Shown: positions 53,547 to 61,407 of the stretch, piece by piece
Position numbering within the stretch: position 1 is the stretch's first letter
Layout of the letters: every line of letters starts with the position of its first letter
Source: Verrucomicrobiota bacterium
Lineage (GTDB): Bacteria > Verrucomicrobiota > Verrucomicrobiia > Verrucomicrobiales > Verrucomicrobiaceae
Direction: 5' to 3'
Assembly: GCA_025360015.1 (NCBI GenBank)
Contig: JANYCZ010000023.1
Location: forward strand, 62,001 to 126,000
Length of the DNA stretch: 64,000 nucleotides
Program-made: the position numbers and the translations under genes
The notes under the pieces: model-generated
What the model saw: only the letters and a program-made list of their open reading frames with translations
Database searches by the model: none
What the model was told of the DNA's origin: nothing

Positions 53547-55132
53547 TGAACGCGCCGTCCCGAGTCATCAATCCCTGGCTGGTGGCGCTGGCGGTGGTCG
53601 TGCCCACATTCATGGAGGTGCTGGACACCACGATCGCCAACGTGGCGCTGCATCACATCGCAGGCGGTCTCTCGGCCGCGCAGAGTGACAGCGAGTGGGT
53701 CATCACCAGCTACTTGGCCGCCAATGCGATTGTTCTGCCCCTCACGGGCTGGATTGCCTCGCACCTCGGCCGGCGGCGCTACTTTCTGCTCTCGATCATG
53801 GTCTTTACCCTGGCCTCCATGCTGTGCGGGATGGCGTCCAACCTGAACATGCTGATCGCATGCCGTGTGTTGCAGGGGCTGGCGGGTGGTGGGCTGCAGC
53901 CTTGCAGCCAGGGCATCCTGCTCGATACTTTTCCGAAGGAAAAGCAGGGCGCGGCGCAGACATTCTTTGGCATCGCGGCGGTCATCGCGCCTGTGGTGGG
54001 CCCAACGCTGGGAGGCTGGATCACCGATCAGTATTCATGGCGCTGGATCTTTTACATCAACCTGCCCGTGGGCATGCTAGCATGGTATCTCTGCTCCAAG
54101 TGGGTATGGGATCCTGAGTACATCACCAAGGAGCAGGAGGAGCTGAAGAAGCAGCCGCTGCGCTTTGATTTTCCCGGCCTGAGCCTGCTCGTTCTCGTCA
54201 TCGTCGCATGGGAAATTCTGCTGAGCAAAGGGCAGGAGTGGGACTGGTTTGGCGATCCTTTTGGACGCATCCAGGTGCTGGTGATCCTGTTCGTGGTGGG
54301 GCTTGCCACGCTCATCTGGTGGGAAGGGCGGAAGGCGCACCCGATTGTCAGTTTCAAGCCGCTGCGTGATCGCAACTTTGCCGTCTCCAGCCTCATCGTC
54401 TTCTGTGCTTTTGCGGTCCTCTATGGTTCAAGCACGCTGCTGCCCGGCATGCTGGAGACGCTCTTTGGATATGATGCGCTGCATGCCGGACTGGTGCTCT
54501 CGCCGTCCGGGTTTTTCACGCTGATCACGGTGATCATCGTGGGGCGCTTGCTTGGCCTGGGGACGGATGCACGCTGGTTGATCGCCACTGGGCTATGCCT
54601 GCTGGCCTGCGGCAGTTACTGGATGTCGCTCATGAATCTGGAGATTTCGCCCGGGCAGGTGATCTGGCCGCGTGTGGTGCTCGTCATTGGTCTCGGGTGC
54701 ATCTTTGCTCCGCTGAACGTGGCCGCTTATCTGTACATCCCGCAAAAGATGCGCGGCGCTGCCGTGGGCTTGTTCGCGCTGCTGCGGAATGAGGGCGGCA
54801 GCTTCGGCACCTCTTTGGGGCAGACTCTCACCGTACGCCGTGCGCAGTTTCATGCGCTGCGCTTAAATGAATCGCTCGACCCATTTAATCCAGCGGTGGC
54901 CTCCTTTCTCGATCAGTCCAAGGCGCAGATGCTCCAGCAGACGGGAGACCCTGTGGCGGCCTCCCAGATGTCAATGCAGGCGCTGTCCAATGCCCTCAAT
55001 GTGCAGGCTCAGGCACTTTCCTATTTTGACTGTTTCCTGATCTTTGCCGTGGCCGGGGCCGTGCTCTCATTCTTCGTGCTGGGCATGCGGCCGTCCGTGG
55101 CTAAAAAGGGCGCGCATGTTGCGGCAGAATGA
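53546..55132 (+). CDS. DHA2-family MFS drug efflux transporter (EmrB-like)
   Basis: The 528-aa protein has about 14 hydrophobic helices and DHA2 motifs: motif D1-like LDTTIANVALHHIAG, motif A GWIASHLGRRRYF, and motif C GPTLGGWITD. It exports hydrophobic drugs by proton antiport with the adaptor encoded upstream. ATG at 53546 shares its first base with the stop of the adaptor gene and has GGAGG 7 bp before it, so it is preferred over GTG at 53543. A GTGTGCC/GGCACAC hairpin just after the stop (55140-55159) may end transcription. Confidence 0.94.
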   Translation: MNAPSRVINPWLVALAVVVPTFMEVLDTTIANVALHHIAGGLSAAQSDSEWVITSYLAANAIVLPLTGWIASHLGRRRYFLLSIMVFTLASMLCGMASNLNMLIACRVLQGLAGGGLQPCSQGILLDTFPKEKQGAAQTFFGIAAVIAPVVGPTLGGWITDQYSWRWIFYINLPVGMLAWYLCSKWVWDPEYITKEQEELKKQPLRFDFPGLSLLVLVIVAWEILLSKGQEWDWFGDPFGRIQVLVILFVVGLATLIWWEGRKAHPIVSFKPLRDRNFAVSSLIVFCAFAVLYGSSTLLPGMLETLFGYDALHAGLVLSPSGFFTLITVIIVGRLLGLGTDARWLIATGLCLLACGSYWMSLMNLEISPGQVIWPRVVLVIGLGCIFAPLNVAAYLYIPQKMRGAAVGLFALLRNEGGSFGTSLGQTLTVRRAQFHALRLNESLDPFNPAVASFLDQSKAQMLQQTGDPVAASQMSMQALSNALNVQAQALSYFDCFLIFAVAGAVLSFFVLGMRPSVAKKGAHVAAE

Positions 55133-55145
55133 ATGGAGCGTGTGC

Positions 55146-55601
55146 CTATGAAGGCACACTGAGCCTGCCTTCGTCGATGTCGATGTACTCAAACATGGTC
55201 TGCACCGTCCCGGCGGGCAGGCCGATCTCCTCCAGGCGTTCGTTGAGGCGCTGGGTGCCGGCATCGCGCCAGCCGCGCTTGAGCATGAAGCTGTTCCAGA
55301 TTTCGATCTCCTGTTCGGTGGGCTGGCGGCCGTTCGCATAGGCCCAGGCCAGCAGGCTTTCATCGCTGCCGCCTTTGGCCGTTTCGGCTTCAAGCGCCGC
55401 GTAGTCGAGGTGGAGGAATTCGCAGCAGCGCCAGTCAAAGCTGCCCTTGGCGTTCCCGCGCATGGGCTGCCAGCCGTCGGGCAGAGTTCCTGCTGCGTTC
55501 AGACGAATCTTGTCCACCATGCGGCCGAAATAGACCAGGCCGTTCAGGGTGGCGGAAGGGCTGCGAAGTCCGGGGATGATCGTGGGGTAGGAGAGGGCCA
55601 T
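55146..55601 (-). CDS. DUF5069 domain protein
   Basis: The 151-aa protein (ATG 55601) has the DUF5069 pattern: GLRSPSATLNGLVYFGRMVD, KIRLNAAGTLPDGW and GSFDWRCCEFLHLDYAAL, ending with a helical segment on ERLEEIGLPAGTVQTMFEYI. DUF5069 is common in Verrucomicrobia and has no known function. It is convergent with the efflux operon, and its stop lies inside the hairpin shared by both transcripts. Confidence 0.9.
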   Translation of the reverse strand: MALSYPTIIPGLRSPSATLNGLVYFGRMVDKIRLNAAGTLPDGWQPMRGNAKGSFDWRCCEFLHLDYAALEAETAKGGSDESLLAWAYANGRQPTEQEIEIWNSFMLKRGWRDAGTQRLNERLEEIGLPAGTVQTMFEYIDIDEGRLSVPS

Positions 55602-55704
55602 GCGGGAGCAAAGCACGGTCCGCACACGCCTTCAAGAGACGTCAGCGGGAGCAAAGGTGTGAAGCACCCTTTGCAAAGCGGGCTTTTTAAAAGTATTGGA
55701 GGGC

Positions 55705-55881
55705 ATGCGCAGTCAAAAAGTAAGCAATCGCTCCCCCCGCCCCTTCAAGATCCAGACAGACCAGTGGTCGGGCATCCGTGCTCCCAAGGTTTTGTTTACA
55801 GCTCCTAAGCCCGCCGCGCCTGCTGCCAAAGCAGACGCTGGTGCCGCCAAGCCTACGGAGAAGAAAGCCGACAAGGAATAA
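55705..55881 (+). CDS. Small basic protein
   Basis: The 58-aa product is MRSQKVSNRSPRPFK followed by a core (IQTDQWSGIRAPKVLFTAPK) and an Ala/Lys tail (PAAKADAGAAKPTEKKADK). GGAGGG lies only one base before the ATG, so initiation could also be at the TTG at 55696. It precedes the redoxin gene by 39 bp. The length and composition suggest a small nucleic-acid- or ribosome-associated protein, but this is a guess. Confidence 0.45.
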   Translation: MRSQKVSNRSPRPFKIQTDQWSGIRAPKVLFTAPKPAAPAAKADAGAAKPTEKKADKE

Positions 55882-55920
55882 AGGACTGGGGAAGCCAGCG
55901 CGAACCTCCGAGCATCCACT

Positions 55921-56454
55921 ATGCGCGCTTCTCCTGCCTCCGCCGAACTGCTGGACCACACGCCGACCAGCACGGGGGAAACGCTCGCGGCGCTGTCAGA
56001 GAAGTCTCCGGTGCTGCTGGTGCTGCTGCGGCATGAAGGCTGCACCTTCTGCCGCAATGCGATGTCTGATATCGCGCGGCTGCGGCGGCAGATCGAAGAG
56101 GTCGGCACACGCATCGTGCTGGGGCACATGGGTGCTGCTGAAGATTTTGACGCTTTTGCCGAACGCTACGGCTTAGCGGACATCGCCGCTGTGGCAGATC
56201 CGCAGCGCACGCTTTACAGAGGTCTGGGACTGGGGCGTGGCCGCATGCTGCAGCTGATAGGGCCGCGCGTGCTGTGTGCCTGGATCAAGTCCACCGTGGC
56301 AGGCCATCTGCCCGGCAAGATCAAAGGCGATCCGCTCCAGCTCCCCGGAGCGTTTTTGCTGCATCATGGCCAGGTGATCAAAGGACACACGTATCGTGAT
56401 GCGTCTGACCGGCCTGATTATGTGACGCTGGCGACGCCGTTACAGGCGGCATGA
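55921..56454 (+). CDS. PRXL2/AhpC-TSA_2-like thioredoxin-fold protein
   Basis: The 177-aa protein has a thioredoxin fold with LVLLRHEGCTFCRNAMSDI (~32-50), a CxxC redox pair, and RIVLGHMGAAEDFDAFAERYGL, VADPQRTLYRGLGLGRG, as in the PRXL2A/B (SelL-related) peroxiredoxin-like group. A late segment LQLPGAFLLHHGQV is the usual AhpC-type strand-turn-strand. It probably uses the two cysteines for disulfide reduction or peroxide handling. A tiny membrane protein gene follows. Confidence 0.85.
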   Translation: MRASPASAELLDHTPTSTGETLAALSEKSPVLLVLLRHEGCTFCRNAMSDIARLRRQIEEVGTRIVLGHMGAAEDFDAFAERYGLADIAAVADPQRTLYRGLGLGRGRMLQLIGPRVLCAWIKSTVAGHLPGKIKGDPLQLPGAFLLHHGQVIKGHTYRDASDRPDYVTLATPLQAA

Positions 56455-56511
56455 TCTGTATTCACCCCTTTTTCGGTTGCCAGTCCCGGGAGGCTGCGGT
56501 GATCGTACTTG

Positions 56512-56724
56512 ATGGCAAATCCTGAGAACGTACAACTGGCCGCGAATTTCGGCATATTTATGCTCGCCGTCGGCGCGCTGGGATTGTTCTGCGGCACGAC
56601 TTTGGGACGAGGTGGCATGCTGCGGCGTGCGGATGCACCGGGTGCGTTTTACAGCACCTGCTGCTGCCACCTGGCCGTGGGAGCCTTCTGTTATTTCGGG
56701 CCGTATTTTGCGCGGACGGTGTAA
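56512..56724 (+). CDS. Small two-TM membrane protein
   Basis: The 70-aa protein (ATG 56512; the track frame begins with a TTG one codon earlier) has two hydrophobic helices (~9-30 and ~46-66) separated by a short basic loop (GRGGMLRRADAPG). The second helix starts with Thr-Cys-Cys-Cys-His, an unusual cysteine cluster. It lies 57 bp after the redoxin gene. No function is recognised. Confidence 0.5.
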   Translation: MANPENVQLAANFGIFMLAVGALGLFCGTTLGRGGMLRRADAPGAFYSTCCCHLAVGAFCYFGPYFARTV

Positions 56725-56736
56725 ATTGAAAACTGC

Positions 56737-57384
56737 ATGCCACGTGTTCTCATCCTCCTCTTTGCCCTGAGCCTGGGCGTCTTCGCACAAAGCCCCGCTC
56801 CGCGCACGGTGATCGTGTTTGGGGATTCCATCACGGCTGGCGGAGCTTTGCCGCAGGCGCAGCGGGGCCAGATCTGGGTGACGCAGGTTCAGCAGGAGTC
56901 GGTGGGAGCGCTCAAGCTGATGAATGAAGGCAAAGGCGGGCGTCCAACGAACTCGCTTGCGGATTTTGAGGCGATGCTGTCACGCCATGCGAAGGCGGAC
57001 GCGCTCGTGATCGCGCTAGGCATGAATGATTCACGCGACCTCACGGCGCAGTGCATCCCCAAGGCGGCGGCGAATGTGCGGGCGATGATCGAGAAAGCGC
57101 GCGCGGCTTATGGCGCGAAGCTTCCCGTGCTGCTCGTCGGGCCCTCGAACATCAACAAAGCCGCGCTGGGTCCGACGAAGCCCATCGGCAAGGAGCGCGA
57201 GGCGAAGCTGCGTGAAATCGGTGCTGCGTTTGAGAAGCTTGCCGGTGAGACGAAAAGCGAGTTCGTCAGCCTCTTCGGAGTCGTGCCGGATGCCTCGCTG
57301 CTCAAAGACGGGGTGCATCCCGACGGTGCGGGGAATGACGCCATCGCGAAGGTGATGGGGGCAAGATTGAAGGCGCTGCGTTAG
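56737..57384 (+). CDS. Secreted GDSL esterase (TesA/arylesterase-like)
   Basis: The 215-aa protein has a signal peptide (MPRVLILLFALSLGVFA) and SGNH blocks: IVFGDSITAG with nucleophile Ser, NEGKGGRPT, ALGMNDSRDL and DGVHPDGAGN with the catalytic Asp/His. The size and motifs fit TesA-type lysophospholipase/arylesterases. Its TAG stop overlaps the TAA stop of the convergent methyltransferase gene in the four bases TTAG (57381-57384). Confidence 0.93.
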   Translation: MPRVLILLFALSLGVFAQSPAPRTVIVFGDSITAGGALPQAQRGQIWVTQVQQESVGALKLMNEGKGGRPTNSLADFEAMLSRHAKADALVIALGMNDSRDLTAQCIPKAAANVRAMIEKARAAYGAKLPVLLVGPSNINKAALGPTKPIGKEREAKLREIGAAFEKLAGETKSEFVSLFGVVPDASLLKDGVHPDGAGNDAIAKVMGARLKALR

Positions 57385-58277
57385 CGGAGCATCATCCACA
57401 GCGTGCTGGAGCCGTGGCCGGGTGGGAAGTCCACCGGCGTGCCGAGCTTGTGATAGTCAGCGGTGCGGCGTTTGCCCTTCGCGCACCAGCGGGCGCTGCG
57501 TTCCAGGGTGGCGGGATCGAGCTTGGTGCAGTTGGTGGAAAGCAGAATAGCGCATTTCTGCGCAGCCACTTCCAGCGCGGCATTGAGGAGGTCTTCGAAA
57601 TGATTCTCCACCTGCCAGCGGCGGCCGCTCTTGCTGCGGGAGAAAGTGGGCGGATCGAGGATGATGGCGTCAAAGCGCTCGCCACGCACGCAGAGCTGAG
57701 GCAGCAACTCGGAGGCGTCGTCCACCACAAAGCGGTGCTTCGTTTCCGCGATGCCGTTGAGCGTGAGATTTTCCCTGCCGCGATCGAGTGACTTGCGGGA
57801 CAGATCCACGCTGACCGTCTCCGCACCCGTGAGCGCGGCCACCAGCGAGAAGCTGCAGGTGTAGGCAAAGGTGTTCAGAACGCGCTTCGGCTTCAGCGCG
57901 TGCAGCTTGGCGCGGTTCAGGCGCTGGTCCAGAAACAGGCCGTGGCTGTAGCTCGCGCCGATGTCGATCCCATATTTAATTCCAGCTTCCGTCACCACCG
58001 TGGTGAGGGGCAGCGTGGCATCGCCACTGTGCAGCACGGGCGAGACGCGGTCGGCGTTCTTGATGGGCATGAAGCGGTGGAAGACGCGCGCAGGCTGCCA
58101 GCCGGAATTCGTGCACCATGTGGTCAGTCCTGCGGAGAGTTCATCGCGTGCGGCGTCGTTCTTGTAGGAAAGAATGACGTCATCTCCCAGCCGCTCCACC
58201 CAGCCATCGGGGCCTGAGGCGAGGCGGTGTGCATTGGTGCCTGCGGCTGCAATCGTTTTGCACTGGGCAGGGGTCAT
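57381..58277 (-). CDS. Class I SAM-dependent RNA methyltransferase (RlmI/RlmK-like)
   Basis: The 298-aa protein has RlmI-like motifs: SYSHGLFLDQRLNR, LNTFAYTCSFSLVAAL (motif I region), VDLSRKSLDRGRENLTLNG and DAIILDPPTFSRSKSGR, where DPPTF is the catalytic-site signature of this group, then LLSTNCTKL. The N-terminal PUA domain of RlmI is missing. ATG at 58277 is preferred; longer frames overlap the start of the divergent gene. It probably methylates 23S rRNA or a related RNA; the site is not clear. Confidence 0.85.
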   Translation of the reverse strand: MTPAQCKTIAAAGTNAHRLASGPDGWVERLGDDVILSYKNDAARDELSAGLTTWCTNSGWQPARVFHRFMPIKNADRVSPVLHSGDATLPLTTVVTEAGIKYGIDIGASYSHGLFLDQRLNRAKLHALKPKRVLNTFAYTCSFSLVAALTGAETVSVDLSRKSLDRGRENLTLNGIAETKHRFVVDDASELLPQLCVRGERFDAIILDPPTFSRSKSGRRWQVENHFEDLLNAALEVAAQKCAILLSTNCTKLDPATLERSARWCAKGKRRTADYHKLGTPVDFPPGHGSSTLWMMLR

Positions 58278-58440
58278 CCAGATCACGGGTGGAGGGGCTG
58301 GGCGTGGGTCGGGGGGAGGGTTCACTGCCTCACTCCTGCCGCAGGATGGACGGGCAAGCAATCGAGGTTCGTGGGGTCCGGGCCATCTTCGCGTGAATTC
58401 TCTTTTTCCGTGCCGGTTCATTGCGCTAAGCATCGCTTGT

Positions 58441-58905
58441 ATGCCCCATCTCTTCCGCACCACTGACGGCAAAACCTGGAAAGCCAGCCAGCCCTTGGAC
58501 CTGACTCTTGCCGATGGCTCAAAGATTGAGGCCGTGTGGGGTGGATCTGCGCAGGAGGAAAAGCTTTCCTGGTGGCTGGCCAAACCCGGCCACCTGCTGG
58601 CCCAGACTCAGGAGGTGGTCGAGGTGGCGGTGCGGGATGACGAGACGCAGGATATCGCCTGGGGGGCGGCACCTGCGGGGGCGCGGTTGTTCTTTGTGTT
58701 GGAGGCACCGGTGCAGGGGAAGAACGGCACGCCGTATCGCATCGCCAAGATGGTGACCACGGCGGTGACGGAGGCGCAGCTTGCTTACTTTCGTGACACG
58801 CGCTTCTCGCTTTTTGGCACGCTGCAGCCGGATGGCGGCATTCGCAGGATTCCTGCGCTGACTCCGCCGCCGCCGAAGCGGCCGGTGCAGGGTGAGTTGT
58901 TTTGA
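58441..58905 (+). CDS. Conserved hypothetical protein
   Basis: The 154-aa protein (ATG 58441, MPHLFRTTDGKTWKA) is predicted to be beta-rich with no signal peptide: DLTLADGSKIEAVWGGSAQE, LSWWLAKPGHLLAQTQEVVE, and DTRFSLFGTLQPDGGIRRI, ending in a short Pro-rich tail (ALTPPPPKRPVQGELF). No family is recognised. Its start separates it from the divergent methyltransferase gene by 163 bp. Confidence 0.75.
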   Translation: MPHLFRTTDGKTWKASQPLDLTLADGSKIEAVWGGSAQEEKLSWWLAKPGHLLAQTQEVVEVAVRDDETQDIAWGAAPAGARLFFVLEAPVQGKNGTPYRIAKMVTTAVTEAQLAYFRDTRFSLFGTLQPDGGIRRIPALTPPPPKRPVQGELF

Positions 58906-58925
58906 GGGGTAGATTTCGCTGGACC

Positions 58926-58941
58926 GCGTTCTGGCGAACGC
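58926..58941 (-). repeat. GTAG-type REP hairpin 3
   Basis: GCGTTC (58926-58931), TGGC, GAACGC (58936-58941), then AGCTAC. On the minus strand this reads GTAG, two bases, stem. It forms a same-orientation doublet with the element at 59069 between convergent genes. Confidence 0.65.
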
Positions 58942-59068
58942 AGCTACGAGGAGCCTTACATCAAAACGAGCAGAGGGCGGGAAACGAGAGCCATGGGAGG
59001 GTGAGCAGAGATTAGATAACTGCGGAGTGTACGTCAGTTCCTGTTATGGCAGGGTGCGGCGAGCAGCC

Positions 59069-59084
59069 ACGTTCGGGTGAACGT
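59069..59084 (-). repeat. GTAG-type REP hairpin 4
   Basis: ACGTTC (59069-59074), GGGT, GAACGT (59079-59084), then AGCTAC. It matches the element at 58926, but the outer base pair is A-T instead of G-C, a compensated change that keeps the stem. Confidence 0.65.
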
Positions 59085-59094
59085 AGCTACATGC

Positions 59095-59556
59095 TCAGCT
59101 TTTTGGCGGCCAGTTGACGCCTGCGAGTTCCTTCGGCAGTTGCGTGGGATCGGTCGGATAAATGAGGGACATGTCGGGCTTGGTCGTGGCACCGGGGAGA
59201 AACTCGGTTTCCTCCGGTGCGCCGATGATGAGCCAGAGCACTTCTTCGGCGGTGTCGTTGAACACCTGCCGCAGTTGATCCGGCCCGACGTGGACGCCGC
59301 CGTGCTTGGGCACGGTGAGTGTTTCATCGCCCACGCGCAGGCGGCCGGTGCCTTCGAGCACGAAATAAAACTCTTCTGCGCGGATGTGTTTATGCAGAGT
59401 GTTCGCGCTCATGGGCGGCATGCGCCAGAGCCGTGCGCCCATGTTTTCGCTGCCGGTGCGCTCCAGAAAATCTGCGTTCGGGATGCGCATGAGATTCGAC
59501 AGACGCCAGGTGAGATCGCCGGGCGTGATGAGGTGGTAGCCTTGCACGGGGTTCAT
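59095..59556 (-). CDS. Cupin-domain protein
   Basis: The 153-aa protein has the two cupin motifs: HKHIRAEEFYFVLEGTGRLRV (motif 1; His55, His57, Glu61/62) and PKHGGVHVGPDQLRQVFND (motif 2 with a His). Conserved metal-ligand positions are present, so it may bind Fe, Mn or Zn. It follows rlmN by 12 bp and is likely co-transcribed with it. The substrate is unknown. Confidence 0.85.
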   Translation of the reverse strand: MNPVQGYHLITPGDLTWRLSNLMRIPNADFLERTGSENMGARLWRMPPMSANTLHKHIRAEEFYFVLEGTGRLRVGDETLTVPKHGGVHVGPDQLRQVFNDTAEEVLWLIIGAPEETEFLPGATTKPDMSLIYPTDPTQLPKELAGVNWPPKS

Positions 59557-59568
59557 GGAATTTGCAAA

Positions 59569-60660
59569 TCAATGCGCCGATGAAACAGCCGCTTCGCGTT
59601 TGCGCAACTGTCCGCAGGCGGCATCGATGTCCGGTCCCCGCGCACGACGCAGATGGGACACGGTGCCATGGGCGCGGAGCTCGGCGAGAAAGGCTTCCGT
59701 TTGCCCAATGCTGCTGGGAGCGTAGTTGCGGCCCCGCAGGCTGAGGCCGGTGGCGTTGTAGCGCAGCAGATTCACATGCATGCGCCGGCCTGCAAGCAGG
59801 CGTGACAAATCGCGGGCTTGGGCGAGAGAATCATTCACGCCAGCGAGCAGGCAGTACTGGATGGTGGTGATGCGGCCGCTGCTGGCTTGATAACGGTCCA
59901 CCGCAGCGAGCACGTCCTGCACATCGAAGCGTTTGCCCATGGGTAGCAGATCCGCGCGGGTCGCATCATCCGGTGCATGTAGAGACAAAGCGAGATGCAC
60001 ACCGAGACCGGCCTCACGCAGTTCATCAATGCCGGGCACGATTCCCACGGTGGAGATGGTGATCTGCCGCCAGCCGAAGGCGCCGAGCCTGGGCGCGGCG
60101 ATGCGCTGCACAGCGGCAAGCACGTTCTTGAGATTTAGCATCGGTTCGCCCATGCCCATGAAGACTATGGTGCGCAGCGTGCGCCCGGCGGCGCGTGCCT
60201 CGCGGCGCAGGTGGATGAACTGCTCCACGATCTCGCCGGAGGTGAGGTTGCGCTCAAAGCCGGTCTGCGTGGTGGCGCAGAAATCACAGCCCATGGCGCA
60301 GCCCACCTGGCTGGAAATGCAGCCCGCTGCGCGGTCTGGGTGGAAGTCCGGCATCAGCACGGACTCCACGGTGCGGCCGTCATGCAGACGCAGGAGCAGC
60401 TTCGCTGTGCCATCCTCGGAAACCTGCCGCATCGCGAGGGTGGCGGCGGCGGTGGGAAAGGCGCTGTGCAGTTGCTGTGTGAGCTCTGCGGGCAAAAGCA
60501 TGCCGGGGTGCTCTCTGTTTTCTTCTCCATGAACTTCGAGGAGATTGCGCAGCACGCGGGGCGCGTGGGAGGCTTTGAATCCTTGTGCTGCGAGCCATGT
60601 GCCCAGCTCCTCGGCGGAGAGGTCGGGCAAGGAGCGCGGTGGACGGGTGGTGGGGGGCAT
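59569..60660 (-). CDS. rlmN: Dual-specificity RNA methyltransferase RlmN (radical SAM)
   Basis: RlmN methylates C2 of A2503 in 23S rRNA (and A37 in some tRNAs) using a radical SAM [4Fe-4S] cluster. The 363-aa protein has the cluster motif CAMGCDFC (Cys121/125/128), the catalytic Cys114 in GCISSQVG, Cys349 in DIDAACGQL that carries the methyl group in the E. coli enzyme, FMGMGEPMLN, and STVGIVPGIDEL. All essential cysteines are present. It precedes a cupin gene. Confidence 0.97.
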   Translation of the reverse strand: MPPTTRPPRSLPDLSAEELGTWLAAQGFKASHAPRVLRNLLEVHGEENREHPGMLLPAELTQQLHSAFPTAAATLAMRQVSEDGTAKLLLRLHDGRTVESVLMPDFHPDRAAGCISSQVGCAMGCDFCATTQTGFERNLTSGEIVEQFIHLRREARAAGRTLRTIVFMGMGEPMLNLKNVLAAVQRIAAPRLGAFGWRQITISTVGIVPGIDELREAGLGVHLALSLHAPDDATRADLLPMGKRFDVQDVLAAVDRYQASSGRITTIQYCLLAGVNDSLAQARDLSRLLAGRRMHVNLLRYNATGLSLRGRNYAPSSIGQTEAFLAELRAHGTVSHLRRARGPDIDAACGQLRKREAAVSSAH

Positions 60661-60685
60661 GGGGCGAGTGCAGACATAAAGTTGC

Positions 60686-60748
60686 CCAGTTGCGCCGCAA
60701 CTGGAGTTCTATCGCTGGCCCGTTCTTCCAGACCCGTTGCGGCGCAAC
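60686..60748. repeat. Pair of GTTGCG-CGCAAC palindromes
   Basis: CCAGTTGC-GCC-GCAACTGG (60686-60703) and CGTTGCGGCGCAACG (60735-60749 region) are near-identical palindromes about 47 bp apart in the gap between rlmN and the FKBP gene. They lack the GTAG tag of the other hairpins. Confidence 0.5.
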
Positions 60749-60757
60749 GGATCAACT

Positions 60758-61249
60758 TTACTGCGCGCCATTCACCTGCAGCAGATGAACCTGGAAAATG
60801 AGGTCGCTGTTGGCCGGGATGCCGCCCGTGCCCATGGCGCCGTAACCGAGATTGGCGGGGACGAAGATGACCCACTGGTCGCCGGGTTTCATGAGCTGTA
60901 GTGCTTCCGTCCAGCCGGGGATCACCTGGCTGACGCCGAAGGTGGCGGGAGCTCCGCGGTCATAGGAGCTGTCAAACTGGGTGCCATTGGTCAGCGTGCC
61001 CTTGTAATGCACGGTGACGGAGTCACTGGGGGTGGGGGATTTCCCGCTCGCAGGACCGGAGGCCAGCACCTTGTAGCGCAGCCCGCTGGGCGTTGTGATG
61101 ACTGTGCCTGCCTTGCTGGGGTCCGCCGGGGTGGTGCTGGCGACAGCGGCTTTTTGGGAGGATGTGGATTTGCCGCTCTCGCAGGCCGGGATCAGGAGCA
61201 GCAGCGCGGCGGACAGGGAAAGGGACAAGGACAAAGAGCGGAGTTTCAT
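60758..61249 (-). CDS. FKBP-type peptidyl-prolyl isomerase, probable lipoprotein
   Basis: The 163-aa protein starts at ATG 61249 with a hydrophobic segment ending LIPAC (Cys ~23), a possible lipobox. After a Ser/Thr-rich linker (~24-50) comes an FKBP domain: VTVHYKGTLTNGTQFDSSYD, TFGVSQVIPGWTEALQLM, GDQWVIFVPANLGYG and ANSDLIFQVHLL, with the aromatic and Asp residues of the active site. It speeds proline isomerisation of exported proteins. The 57 extra upstream residues of the open frame lie in Pro-rich non-coding DNA. Confidence 0.93.
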   Translation of the reverse strand: MKLRSLSLSLSLSAALLLLIPACESGKSTSSQKAAVASTTPADPSKAGTVITTPSGLRYKVLASGPASGKSPTPSDSVTVHYKGTLTNGTQFDSSYDRGAPATFGVSQVIPGWTEALQLMKPGDQWVIFVPANLGYGAMGTGGIPANSDLIFQVHLLQVNGAQ

Positions 61250-61261
61250 GGTGGCGGCGGA

Positions 61262-61324
61262 GGGTTGGGTTGGCGGGGGGCTTGGTAGTGGATTGGGGGG
61301 GTGGTGTGGGGAGATGTGGGCGGG
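61262..61324 (+). promoter_or_regulatory. G-rich tract (possible G-quadruplex) upstream of the FKBP gene
   Basis: Within 63 bases the plus strand has seven runs of three or more G (e.g. GGGTTGGG, GGGGGG, GGGGGGG, GGGG, GGGCGGG). It lies 13-75 bp upstream of the FKBP ATG, so it is C-rich on the mRNA strand. A structural role is possible but not shown. Confidence 0.4.
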
Positions 61325-61407
61325 AATGCGCAGACGTGCAACTGGATGCGTGGGGGTGCAGGAGGAGGCAAACTTTGAGCCGGGCTTCAAGGGTGAAGAG
61401 TTCGCGC

